Below are positions 1 through 6,100 of a DNA stretch of 10,794 bases, in pieces (position 1 is the first letter of the stretch; each line of letters starts with the position of its first letter). Below the pieces are notes generated by a model. It was not told the DNA's origin. It did no database searches and worked only from the letters and a program-made list of their open reading frames with translations. Origin of the DNA: an uncultured Treponema sp. Its GTDB lineage: Bacteria; Spirochaetota; Spirochaetia; Treponematales; Treponemataceae. The stretch covers positions 1-10,794 of the forward strand of contig CAKZZK010000209.1 of assembly GCA_937885235.1 (NCBI GenBank), written 5' to 3'. Position numbers and translations under genes: made by a program.

Positions 1-30
1 TTGACGACCCGCTTGCCATGTACCTGAGCG
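1..30 (+). repeat. Inverted 30-bp copy of an internal gatA segment
   Basis: Bases 1-30 are the exact reverse complement of 406-435, which lies inside gatA, and identity stops at base 31. Read on the plus strand the segment encodes DDPLAMYLS, the same residues as in GatA, and then runs into a stop (TGA at 33-35). The match reaches the window edge, so the true copy may be longer to the left. It is either the end of a truncated inverted second gatA copy or a fold-back artefact of assembly or amplification. The sequence alone does not decide. Confidence 0.85.
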
Positions 31-47
31 CCTGAAAGGGAGAGCGT

Positions 48-75
48 AAAAAATCTCCCTCATACGAGGGAAGAT
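48..75 (-). terminator. Intrinsic terminator after gatA
   Basis: Read on the minus strand, ATCT-T-CCCTC pairs with GAGGG-AGAT across a GTAT loop, with one bulged base, and is followed at once by a run of six T. It lies about 70 bases after the gatA stop and is the natural end of the gatC-gatA transcript. gatB is therefore not part of this transcript. Confidence 0.8.
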
Positions 76-142
76 CAACGGCAAAGGCTGTAGGGGTAAA
101 ACGAAAACGGGCGGGGAACGCCTTCTTTTTCTGCATGCCAGA

Positions 143-1714
143 CTATTCGCTGACGGGACAGCCACAGCCGGGATGTTCTTCCTCCCAGGCTTGGGCAATC
201 CGCAGAATCTTTGCCTCGCTGAACATGGGGCCCGCAAACTGTATGCCCACCGGCATGCTGTCGCTGTGACCCGTTGCGGCAGCTTTTGCAAACTCGCCGC
301 CTGCGCCCTTGGTAATGCCTGCCTCAACACCCTCGCCCTTCGTGTGCCCCGCAGGAACGGAAAGCGAAGGAATGCGGGCTAGATTGACAAAAGTCGTAAA
401 GAGGTCGCTCAGGTACATGGCAAGCGGGTCGTCAACCTTCTGTCCAAGGCGGAATGACGGCGTGGGACAGGTCGGACACAGGATGAGGTCATAGCCCTCA
501 AAGAGCTTTGCCACTTCCCGCTGAATCCTCGCCCGCACGCTCATGCCTTTCTTGTATGTGTCGCCGGAAAACTGCTCGGAAAGCACGTAGTTGCCAATGA
601 TAATCCTGCGTTTTACCTCTGGTCCAAAGCCTGCGGAACGGGTGTCCACATAGAGCTGGTCATAGCCTTCGTTCTTGTCTATACGCGCCCCGTAGCGAAT
701 GCCGTCAAAGCGGCTCAGATTGCTTGCAGCTTCGGAAAGGGCGATGACATAATAGGAAGCGATTGAGGCATCCAGAATGGGAAGGTCAACGGTCTCAACC
801 TTTGCGCCCTTCCCCTCAAACCATGCGCGGGTATCTGCAAAGACCTTTGCGACATCATCGTCCATACCCTTGCTTTCAAGGAACTGCCGCGGCACAGCCA
901 CTTTCAGCTGAGCAAAATCTTCCGCGCTGTACGCAGAAAGCGTGCCAAGCTCCTTGCCGCCGGGCAAGTCAGCAGAGGTATCATCATACATATCTACCCC
1001 GCACATGACGGAAAGCGGGATGGCTATGTCTTTCGGCGTGTGGCCGAGTATGCCAACCTGGTCAAGCGAAGATCCATACGCCACCACGCCCCAGCGGCTG
1101 AGCACGCCATAGGTAGGCTTAAGCCCGTAAATGCCGCAGTAACTTGCAGGCAGACGCACGGAACCGCCAGTCTCAGTGCCAAGGCCAAAAAGCGCCTGAT
1201 TTGCCGCTACAGCAGCAGTAGAGCCGCCGGAGGAACCGCCGGACACGTAATCGCGGTTGATAGGATTGCGCGTGGGACCATAGCTTGAATACTCGGTTGA
1301 AGAACCCATCGCGAACTCGTCCTGATTGCAGCGGCCCAACGGAATGGCGCCCGCATCCAGCAAGCGCTGTATGACGGTGGCGTTGTAGGGAGCCACATAG
1401 CCCGCAAGCAGCTTGGAAGCACAGGTCAGGCGCTTTCCGCGCACAGAGATATTGTCCTTGTTGGCAAAGGGCAAGCCCAGCAAGGGCTCTTTGGCAAAGA
1501 GCTCGTCAAGCGTTCCCCCAGCACGGGCTGCAGCTATCTCCTTATCAGCGGCATCCGCGAGGGCTAGCGCATCGTCATACATCTCTATAAAAGCATTCAG
1601 CGGCAGGGAGGAGGCTTTGTCCGCCTCAAAGGTATCTATTGCCTTCTGTATCAATTCCCTGCTGGTGACTGAGCCAGACTTAAGCGCGGCAACGGCATCG
1701 TTGATCATCTGCAT
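143..1714 (-). CDS. gatA: Asp-tRNA(Asn)/Glu-tRNA(Gln) amidotransferase subunit A
   Basis: This is the amidase subunit of the GatCAB complex. It releases ammonia from glutamine so that mischarged Glu-tRNA(Gln) or Asp-tRNA(Asn) can be amidated on GatB. The amidase signature is complete: Lys86 in LPFANKDN, the serine cluster GGSSGGS with cis-Ser161, and the nucleophile Ser185 in GTETGGSVRLPA. Their spacing (75 and 24 residues) is that of the Lys-cisSer-Ser triad of known GatA proteins. At 523 residues it is somewhat longer than the usual 480-500. A Gly/Ala/Lys-rich insert at about residues 454-486, between the LSVPAG and MPVGIQFAG motifs, explains most of the excess. The start (MQM) lies 2 bases after the gatC stop, with a GAGGGGG ribosome binding site inside the gatC end, so the two are translationally close. 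An ATG two codons later is an alternative start. gatB is not in the window. Confidence 0.97.
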   Translation of the reverse strand: MQMINDAVAALKSGSVTSRELIQKAIDTFEADKASSLPLNAFIEMYDDALALADAADKEIAAARAGGTLDELFAKEPLLGLPFANKDNISVRGKRLTCASKLLAGYVAPYNATVIQRLLDAGAIPLGRCNQDEFAMGSSTEYSSYGPTRNPINRDYVSGGSSGGSTAAVAANQALFGLGTETGGSVRLPASYCGIYGLKPTYGVLSRWGVVAYGSSLDQVGILGHTPKDIAIPLSVMCGVDMYDDTSADLPGGKELGTLSAYSAEDFAQLKVAVPRQFLESKGMDDDVAKVFADTRAWFEGKGAKVETVDLPILDASIASYYVIALSEAASNLSRFDGIRYGARIDKNEGYDQLYVDTRSAGFGPEVKRRIIIGNYVLSEQFSGDTYKKGMSVRARIQREVAKLFEGYDLILCPTCPTPSFRLGQKVDDPLAMYLSDLFTTFVNLARIPSLSVPAGHTKGEGVEAGITKGAGGEFAKAAATGHSDSMPVGIQFAGPMFSEAKILRIAQAWEEEHPGCGCPVSE

Positions 1715-1716
1715 TG

Positions 1717-2031
1717 TTATGCCCCCTCGCCCAAGACCTTGGGCACCTGGAAATAACCGTCAAGGAAGTTTTCCGCATTTACTTTTTTCACATCGTGCAT
1801 TTCAAGACCGGGCACCACTTCATCCTCGCGCAGGCATTCAGCCTTTGTGGTGGGGTATGCGTCATAGGGATTCTCGCTGTCATCATATTTGGAAAGAATG
1901 TCAAAGTAAGAGACAATTTCATCAACCTGCCTCTTCAAGGTCGCCATGTCCGTGCTTTCGGGAGACAGGCGGGAAAGATACAGCAGCTTTTCAAGTGTAT
2001 CTTCATTTACGGTACGTTTTGAGTCACTCAT
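1717..2031 (-). CDS. gatC: Asp-tRNA(Asn)/Glu-tRNA(Gln) amidotransferase subunit C
   Basis: This small subunit stabilises GatA and links it to GatB. The 104-residue protein is close to the usual GatC length. It shows the family pattern: an N-terminal helical part (TLEKLLYLSRLSPE), a middle helix around VDEIVSYFDILSKYD, and the LREDE motif near residue 68 that leads into the extended C-terminal belt. It is the first gene of the gatC-gatA unit. No ribosome binding site is visible upstream of the ATG, where only GTTCCC separates it from a TATAGT box, so it may be translated from a leaderless mRNA. This contrasts with pgk and tpiA, which have clear GGAGG-type sites. Confidence 0.95.
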   Translation of the reverse strand: MSDSKRTVNEDTLEKLLYLSRLSPESTDMATLKRQVDEIVSYFDILSKYDDSENPYDAYPTTKAECLREDEVVPGLEMHDVKKVNAENFLDGYFQVPKVLGEGA

Positions 2032-2037
2032 GGGAAC

Positions 2038-2043
2038 ACTATA
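2038..2043 (-). promoter_or_regulatory. -10 box of the gatC-gatA unit, leaderless
   Basis: TATAGT on the minus strand ends 6 bases before the gatC ATG. Counting the last T as position -7 puts +1 exactly on the A of ATG. No good -35 is seen at 17 bp. A TTGACT lies upstream, but at 22 bp, which is too far for a normal sigma70 promoter. Support rests on the -10 box and the missing ribosome binding site. Confidence 0.5.
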
Positions 2044-2090
2044 ACAGATTTAGAAGATTTATGGAAGTCAAAGTGATTTCAAACAGCCTC

Positions 2091-2129
2091 AACAAAATAA
2101 AAATCCCCCTTCCACGAAAAGAAGGGGGA
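2091..2129 (-). terminator. Intrinsic terminator after tpiA
   Basis: On the minus strand TCCCCCTTC pairs perfectly (9 bp) with GAAGGGGGA around an 8-base loop and is followed by TTTTTATTTTG. It starts 25 bases after the tpiA stop and separates the pgk-tpiA transcript from gatC-gatA. Confidence 0.9.
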
Positions 2130-2153
2130 GTGGAATTTCAAGCAGGAATATGC

Positions 2154-2903
2154 TTACAGCTCGCAGATGGGCGTGAAAGTTTCCGCCTTAAGGGAGGCAC
2201 CGCCGATGAGACCGCCGTCTATATCAGGCTGGGCGAGCAATTCCTTGGCGTTGGAAGCCTTCATGGAGCCGCCGTACTGGATGATGAGCTCGTCGGCTAC
2301 CTTCTGGTCATAGAGCTTGGCAACGTAGTTACGGCAGAACTTGTGGATTTCCTCTGCGTCCTGCGGAGTTGCAGTCTTGCCGGTGCCGATTGCCCAGACA
2401 GGCTCGTAAGCGACAGTCAGCTTCTTCATCTGCTCGGCAGTAACACCCGCCAAATCTGCGGAAAGCTGGAAGGCGCAGACCTGCTCTGCATTGCCAGCCT
2501 CGCGGTCGGAAAGCAGCTCACCGATGCAGAGCACCACTTCCAGCCCCTCGTTCAGCGCGCGGCGCACCTTCTTGTTTATGAGCTCATCGCTCTCGCCAAT
2601 CTCATGGCGGCGCTCTGAATGCCCGAGGATGACCACCTGCACGCCCAGATCCTTGAGCATTTCGGTAGACACCTCTCCCGTGTGAGCGCCATTCGGCGTT
2701 GCGGCGACGTCCTGCGCACCGAGCAGGATATTGCTGCCCTTCACCACCTGCGCAACAGCGTCAAGGTAGACAAAGGGAACGCCTATCATATACTTGTTCG
2801 GCTTTCCCTTCAAGGAAGCGACCAAATCCTGCGCCAGTTTCACAGCCTCTGCCTTGCTGGTATTCATCTTCCAGTTGCCGGCAATATAATGAGTCCTTGC
2901 CAT
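2154..2903 (-). CDS. tpiA: Triosephosphate isomerase
   Basis: This cytoplasmic glycolytic enzyme interconverts dihydroxyacetone phosphate and glyceraldehyde 3-phosphate. At 249 residues it has normal length. The active site is complete: Lys12 in GNWKMN, His95 in LGHSERR, and Glu167 in AYEPVWAIGTGK, which leads into the flexible phosphate-gripping loop. The C-terminal phosphate-binding motifs IQYGGS and GLIGGASL are also present. It starts 39 bp after the pgk stop and has a clear ribosome binding site (AGGAG on the minus strand, 2911-2915), so pgk and tpiA are very probably one operon. A strong terminator follows. Confidence 0.98.
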   Translation of the reverse strand: MARTHYIAGNWKMNTSKAEAVKLAQDLVASLKGKPNKYMIGVPFVYLDAVAQVVKGSNILLGAQDVAATPNGAHTGEVSTEMLKDLGVQVVILGHSERRHEIGESDELINKKVRRALNEGLEVVLCIGELLSDREAGNAEQVCAFQLSADLAGVTAEQMKKLTVAYEPVWAIGTGKTATPQDAEEIHKFCRNYVAKLYDQKVADELIIQYGGSMKASNAKELLAQPDIDGGLIGGASLKAETFTPICEL

Positions 2904-2942
2904 ATAAAATCTCCTAATAAAACAGTTTTCCGTTATAAAGCG

Positions 2943-4214
2943 CTATTTGGTATCAAGGATAGCGATGCCGGGCAAGGTCTTGCCTTCAAGGAACTCCAGG
3001 GAAGCGCCGCCACCGGTTGACACATGGCTCATTTTGTCCGCAAGGTGGAACTTGTTGACTGCCGCCACAGAGTCACCGCCACCGACAACCGTCATAGCGC
3101 CATTGCCTGTCGCTTCCGCAACGAGCTTGGCAACGGTTTCCGTTCCCTTGGCAAAGGCATCAAACTCAAAGACACCCACAGGACCATTCCACACGACAGA
3201 CTTTGCAGTGGAGATGACCTTCTTGTACTCCTCCACAGTCTTCGGACCCACGTCCATAGCCATAAGGTCGGCAGGAATATCCACACCGTCAACGGCGACA
3301 GGTTTTGCATCCGGACTGAACTCGGCAGCCGCAACATGGTCAACAGGCAGGAGGATCTTCACGCCCTTTGCATCCGCATCAGCAAGCAGCTTCTTTGCGG
3401 TATCAAGGAAATCGTCTTCCACGAGGGACTTGCCCACCTGATGCCCCTGGGCCTTAAGGAAGGTGTACGCCATGCCGCCGCCGATCACGAGGGCAGACGC
3501 ATTGCGCAGAAGGCTTTCCAGAACGGCAATCTTTGAAGACACCTTTGCACCGCCGATGATGGCAACCTGCGGCTTCGGCGGGTTCGTCACCATTGGCTCG
3601 ATATATTTCACCTCTTTTTCCATGAGGAAGCCGCCGACGGGCTTTGCACCCATAAACTTGGCGATGGTAGCTGTGGAAGCCTGATCGCGGTGTGCCGTAC
3701 CAAAGGCATCGTTCACAAAGATGTCGCCATAGCTTGCAAGCTCCTTTGCCATCTTCTCGCGGTCTGCGTCAACCTTGGAGGTCTCTTCCTTGTGGAAGCG
3801 CACATTCTCAAGCATTGCCACCGCTCCCTCGGGAAGCTTGTCGATGGCATCCTTCTGACCGAGGGCATCGGGCAGGAAAGTAACCGGCGTGCCGAGCTTT
3901 GCGGAGAAATACTCGACAACGGGCTTCATGCGGTTCTTGCCGTTGATGAACTTCTCCTTGTCCGCATCGGTAAAGGGCTTGCCCGCTTTTTCTGCCTTTT
4001 CGGCTGCCTTCTTTACATCCTTGTTGGGATCTCCCAGATGGCTCATCAGGACAAGGCTCCTCGGCTTCTGCTCGAGGATGTATTTAATAGTAGGAAGTGC
4101 AGCAACAATACGGGTGTCGTCCTGCACAACGCCGTCTTTCATGGGCACGTTAAAGTCAACACGCATGATGATACGCTTGCCTTTAAGGTCTACATCTTTC
4201 ACTGTCTTAATCAT
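2943..4214 (-). CDS. pgk: Phosphoglycerate kinase
   Basis: This enzyme transfers phosphate from 1,3-bisphosphoglycerate to ADP in the cytoplasm, the first ATP-yielding step of lower glycolysis. Diagnostic motifs occur in order: RVDFNVPMKDG (residues 18-28), SHLGDP (58-63), ENVRFHKEE (136-144), GGAKVSSKI (221-229), WNGPVGVFE (342-350) and the nucleotide-binding GGGDSVAAV (378-386). At 423 residues it is longer than the common 390-400. A lysine-rich, hydrophilic insert at about residues 64-97, after SHLGDP, accounts for the difference. The start is fixed by a GGAGG site (4224-4228 on the plus strand) about 9 bases upstream. It is first in the pgk-tpiA operon. Confidence 0.98.
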   Translation of the reverse strand: MIKTVKDVDLKGKRIIMRVDFNVPMKDGVVQDDTRIVAALPTIKYILEQKPRSLVLMSHLGDPNKDVKKAAEKAEKAGKPFTDADKEKFINGKNRMKPVVEYFSAKLGTPVTFLPDALGQKDAIDKLPEGAVAMLENVRFHKEETSKVDADREKMAKELASYGDIFVNDAFGTAHRDQASTATIAKFMGAKPVGGFLMEKEVKYIEPMVTNPPKPQVAIIGGAKVSSKIAVLESLLRNASALVIGGGMAYTFLKAQGHQVGKSLVEDDFLDTAKKLLADADAKGVKILLPVDHVAAAEFSPDAKPVAVDGVDIPADLMAMDVGPKTVEEYKKVISTAKSVVWNGPVGVFEFDAFAKGTETVAKLVAEATGNGAMTVVGGGDSVAAVNKFHLADKMSHVSTGGGASLEFLEGKTLPGIAILDTK

Positions 4215-4264
4215 AAAAATATTCCTCCAGTATGGAAATAAAATACCGATAATGCTATATTTAT

Positions 4265-4293
4265 ATCATAACCTGTTTTTATCATAAAATCAA
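4265..4293 (-). promoter_or_regulatory. Sigma70-type promoter of pgk-tpiA
   Basis: On the minus strand TTGATT (4288-4293) and TATGAT (4265-4270) are separated by exactly 17 bp. The predicted start near 4258 gives a leader of about 44 bases containing the pgk ribosome binding site. The -35 box overlaps the ribosome binding region of the divergent gene at 4301. Confidence 0.65.
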
Positions 4294-4300
4294 GGATAAT

Positions 4301-4795
4301 ATGATTATGAGCTTATTTTCAGGAATGACTGCGGAAGCGCAGAGGGAGCGGGAAGAATTCTTTAAGGAATTTGAAACAAAGACCGGCGAGAAGGTAAAGA
4401 GCCTTGAGCTGGCAGAACTCCGTGCAGACGCCGTAGTCTATCAGGAGCTGAACCTTAAGACCTACCGCCCGGGGGTGTGGGGGCTCATTGTCTTCTGCGA
4501 AAAGACCGCCTACTACTACGTTGCGCCCCAAGAATCCTACCTTTCCTTCTTTATGAAAGGCGCGGGGCGCACGGAAGAGCGGCTTTTTTCGCTTACGGAG
4601 CTTTCAGCAATCAGCTTTTCGCTCCCGAAGCGCGGGCTGCTTTCCTTCCTGAATCCAGAGACAGCCCGCTCTGTCAACGCAAGCTACAAAAACTTCGATG
4701 GCGCTGAGCGCAGCTTTACCCTTGTGCTCAATCACAAGGCAGACGATGTGTTTGCAATGCTCAACGCCATCATCGTCAAACCGCCGTTGCAGTGA
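4301..4795 (+). CDS. Hypothetical protein, 164 residues
   Basis: I do not recognise this protein. It has no signal peptide and no membrane segment, so it is probably cytoplasmic. Residues 9-45 are charged and helical in character (EAQREREEFFKEFE). The rest alternates hydrophobic and polar residues as a beta-rich fold would (VWGLIVFCEKTAYYYVAPQE, then a region around ERSFTLVLNH and a short closing helix). That layout is compatible with a pleckstrin-homology-like fold, but this is only an impression. AAGGA at 4292-4296 lies 4 bases before the first ATG and 10 before the in-frame ATG at 4307, so either may be the start. It is transcribed divergently from pgk and overlaps the 3' end of the next, convergent gene by 20 bp. 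Confidence 0.75.
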   Translation: MIMSLFSGMTAEAQREREEFFKEFETKTGEKVKSLELAELRADAVVYQELNLKTYRPGVWGLIVFCEKTAYYYVAPQESYLSFFMKGAGRTEERLFSLTELSAISFSLPKRGLLSFLNPETARSVNASYKNFDGAERSFTLVLNHKADDVFAMLNAIIVKPPLQ

Positions 4796-5447
4796 AGATG
4801 GCGCTCCTGCCTGTGAGCGAGGACTGGCGTTTGCGGCCGTTCCCTATGAAGGAGCTTTTCACGACGATTCTGTACGTTTCTCCATCCACAAGGCTCTGCG
4901 GGGCAAAGAAGTTCAGTTCCGTGGGCTTATTGCGGAAAAGCTGGGAATCGGGAACGCTGAGCCATTTCTCCTTGTCCGCGACATCCCTGCCGTCCTTGTC
5001 CTGAGGAACAAAGATGATTTCATCTTCTCCGAGGTCCACTTTCAGATTTTTGCCCTTCACCGCCACCGGCTGCCCCGCAGTCACCATGCCATCGCTCTTC
5101 TTGCGGGACAGGTCTGAAATCTCTTCGAGCACCGGAGAATTGTCCACCGTGAGGACGGCATCTACGCTCAGATTGGAAACAGCCTTCTTGACCTCTTCAG
5201 ACGGGATGAAATCCACCGTAAAGTCCGAAATATTCTCCGCCTCACCGATGTCCTTCACCTTGCCCCGATGCTTTATGACAAGGATGCCAAGGTCAAGCAC
5301 TTTGACCGAAAAGCCCAGCTCAAGGAGCTTGACCACCTGCTTGTGGTACAGCTCCAGCCCGTGCTTTATCGCGGCAATATCCACGCCCTTCTCCTCATCC
5401 TTGATGAGCTTGAGTGCAGCCTTCACGTTTGCCACGCGCGTGTTCAC
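4776..5447 (-). CDS. HU-like/DUF4469-type protein, disturbed 5' end
   Basis: The GTG-started frame gives 223 residues. The first third (KAALKLIKDEEKGVDIAAI through VIKHRG) resembles the HU/IHF-like domain that precedes DUF4469. The last third (VTAGQPVAVKGKNLKV ... YRIVVKSSFIGNGRK) resembles the DUF4469 beta-sandwich. Together they suggest a DNA- or surface-associated protein of unknown role, a type common in treponemes as I recall. The GTG has no convincing ribosome binding site. The same frame stays open upstream to 5537 and encodes SIEQGLNVTLHNNLL, which looks like the true N-terminus of this family. It has no ATG, GTG or TTG there. Removing one T near 5532 would join it to an ATG at 5538 (MDKSLES...). 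The gene may therefore be frameshifted or non-functional. It converges with the hypothetical gene at 4301. Confidence 0.7.
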   Translation of the reverse strand: MNTRVANVKAALKLIKDEEKGVDIAAIKHGLELYHKQVVKLLELGFSVKVLDLGILVIKHRGKVKDIGEAENISDFTVDFIPSEEVKKAVSNLSVDAVLTVDNSPVLEEISDLSRKKSDGMVTAGQPVAVKGKNLKVDLGEDEIIFVPQDKDGRDVADKEKWLSVPDSQLFRNKPTELNFFAPQSLVDGETYRIVVKSSFIGNGRKRQSSLTGRSAIFTATAV

Positions 5448-5561
5448 CTTGGCGTAGTAGCTGCCGTCCTTGTCCAGCAGGTTGTTGTGCAGGGTGACGT
5501 TAAGTCCCTGCTCAATGCTTTCTAAAGATTTAATCCATTAGCAAATAGGCAATGCACAGGA

Positions 5562-5590
5562 TTGCACAGTATATAACTTTCCGCTAGAAT
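5562..5590 (+). promoter_or_regulatory. Sigma70-type promoter of the small-peptide RNA
   Basis: TTGCAC (5562-5567) and TAGAAT (5585-5590) are spaced by 17 bp. Predicted +1 is the A at 5597, the first base of ACGGGGAAA. A transcript from here would run about 200 bases to the terminator at 5763-5799. Confidence 0.6.
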
Positions 5591-5627
5591 GATGGTACGG
5601 GGAAATGCCCCGGTACTCGGCGGACTG

Positions 5628-5651
5628 TCTCCCAATCTCAGTATTGGGGGA
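5628..5651 (+). promoter_or_regulatory. Hairpin covering the ribosome binding site
   Basis: TCTCCCAAT (5628-5636) pairs with ATTGGGGGA (5643-5651) over 9 bp, with one G-U pair, around a CTCAGT loop. The right arm is the GGGGGA ribosome binding site of the 27-residue peptide, so translation should be blocked while the hairpin forms. The left-arm CTCCC (5629-5633) can instead pair with GGGG at 5599-5602 near the RNA 5' end. The leader therefore has two exclusive folds. Confidence 0.6.
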
Positions 5652-5656
5652 ATCGC

Positions 5657-5740
5657 ATGAATATGACAATTTATGAGAAAGTGATGCTCTGCATTGCTAT
5701 CGTAGATTTGATTATCAATATGCTCGCTCTCTTCATCTGA
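5657..5740 (+). CDS. 27-residue hydrophobic peptide, possible type I toxin
   Basis: The short frame from ATG 5657 begins MNMTIYEKVMLCIA and ends NMLALFI. After an eight-residue polar start it is one hydrophobic, membrane-spanning-length segment, broken only by Asp17 and Asn21. This size and layout resemble small membrane toxins of type I toxin-antitoxin systems and the holin-like toxins of Firmicutes, though the basic C-terminal tail of many such toxins is missing. It has its own promoter, a GGGGGA ribosome binding site 5 bases upstream that is sequestered in a hairpin, and a terminator 22 bases after the stop. An ATG at 5663 is an alternative start. A short ordinary membrane peptide or a chance frame remain possible. 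No homology is claimed. Confidence 0.45.
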   Translation: MNMTIYEKVMLCIAIVDLIINMLALFI

Positions 5741-5762
5741 AACAAAGATTGAATAGAGATGG

Positions 5763-5799
5763 AAAAGCCCGCCTTGGTCTGACTCACCAGCGGGCTTTT
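5763..5799. terminator. Bidirectional intrinsic terminator
   Basis: AAAAGCCCGC (5763-5772) pairs perfectly with GCGGGCTTTT (5790-5799). Inner TGGT/ACCA pairing lengthens the stem. A-tract and T-tract flank the stem symmetrically, so it can work on both strands. It would end the small-peptide mRNA on plus and the longer form of the convergent RNA on minus, making the two transcripts complementary over this hairpin. Confidence 0.85.
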
Positions 5800-5845
5800 A
5801 TAGCTCAAAAAGGGAGACAGCCTTCTTGTACTGGGCTTTCCCTGT
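5763..5845 (-). ncRNA. Predicted small RNA convergent to the peptide mRNA
   Basis: A near-consensus promoter (5851-5879) fires leftwards. The RNA would begin ACAGGGAAAGCCC at about 5845. Its first 40 bases fold as AGGGA/TCCCT plus AGCC/GGCT around a loop containing AGUAC, then meet five T (5811-5807 on plus), where it may stop. Otherwise it continues to the terminator at 5763. No reading frame of note lies in it. Its 5' region repeats the leader of the plus-strand mRNA, and its 3' region is antisense to that mRNA's 3' end. The loop AGUAC can pair with GUACU in the corresponding loop of the mRNA leader. A regulatory (antitoxin-like) role is inference. Confidence 0.45.
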
Positions 5846-5850
5846 TTTTT
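5807..5850. terminator. Second terminator-like hairpin
   Basis: AAAAAGGGA and TCCCTGTTTTTT flank an inner AGCC/GGCT helix, giving a terminator shape in both directions. On plus it would be a back-up end 50 bases after the first terminator. On minus it coincides with the 5' hairpin of the predicted small RNA. Confidence 0.6.
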
Positions 5851-5879
5851 ACTATACGGCTTTATTCGCAGGATGTCAA
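5851..5879 (-). promoter_or_regulatory. Near-consensus sigma70-type promoter
   Basis: On the minus strand TTGACA (5874-5879, perfect) is followed after 17 bp by TATAGT (5851-5856). It points at the inverted leader copy and the two terminator hairpins, with no obvious protein gene before 5540. This is what makes a small RNA likely. Confidence 0.75.
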
Positions 5880-6100
5880 GGGCAGAATTTGAAGCACAAG
5901 GGAGAACGGTACACGTTGCGCTTTACAAGAAAGTTTTTGCATAAAATATAAAATGCATTTTAAGAAATATTTAACAAATCTTTTGACTATCTGATTGACT
6001 GCAATCATTTTTCTGACACGGGGAAAAATTTCGCAAGATTTTATGGAGATACACAAAAGTTAAAAAAGCAATACAACAATCAAATTGCAAGGAGCCTGAG
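5880..6100. other. AT-rich intergenic stretch without a recognised gene
   Basis: No convincing coding frame is seen on either strand. Visible details are an AT-rich core around 5935-5990, two TTGACT words 12 bp apart near 5984-6001, and the AAGGAG ribosome binding site at 6089-6094 for the short frame at 6101. A clear promoter for that frame was not found. Confidence 0.5.

Larger units (their letters stand above)
5597..5845. repeat. Imperfect inverted repeat of an RNA leader
   Basis: The plus-strand arm 5597-5633 (ACGGGGAAATGCCCC...CTGTCTCCC) aligns with the reverse complement of 5812-5845 (ACAGGGAAAGCCCA...CTGTCTCCC) at 28 of 37 columns. The last nine bases are identical. Each arm begins at the predicted start point of its own outward promoter: 5597 on plus, about 5844-5845 on minus. 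The repeat thus looks like one promoter-plus-leader unit present twice, head to head, around the small peptide gene. Confidence 0.7.

Noticed and set aside
1..136. Minus-strand frame starting MQKKKAFPARF after gatA
   Set aside because: It has no ribosome binding site, runs through the gatA terminator and enters the inverted gatA copy. It does not resemble GatB.
2038..2078. TTGACT as the -35 of gatC
   Set aside because: It is 22 bp from TATAGT, too far for a normal sigma70 promoter, so only the -10 box was reported.
1413..2618. Long plus-strand open frame of about 400 codons
   Set aside because: It lies antisense to gatA, gatC and tpiA, crosses two intergenic regions and the tpiA terminator, and its translation has no family features.
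5014..5457. Plus-strand serine-rich open frame
   Set aside because: It is antisense to the HU-like/DUF4469 gene, and the Ser/Thr/Phe-rich translation is typical of a reverse-strand shadow.
5862..6056. Minus-strand 64-codon frame in the AT-rich gap
   Set aside because: There is no ribosome binding site, the composition is what random AT-rich sequence gives, and the minus-strand promoter lies inside its end.
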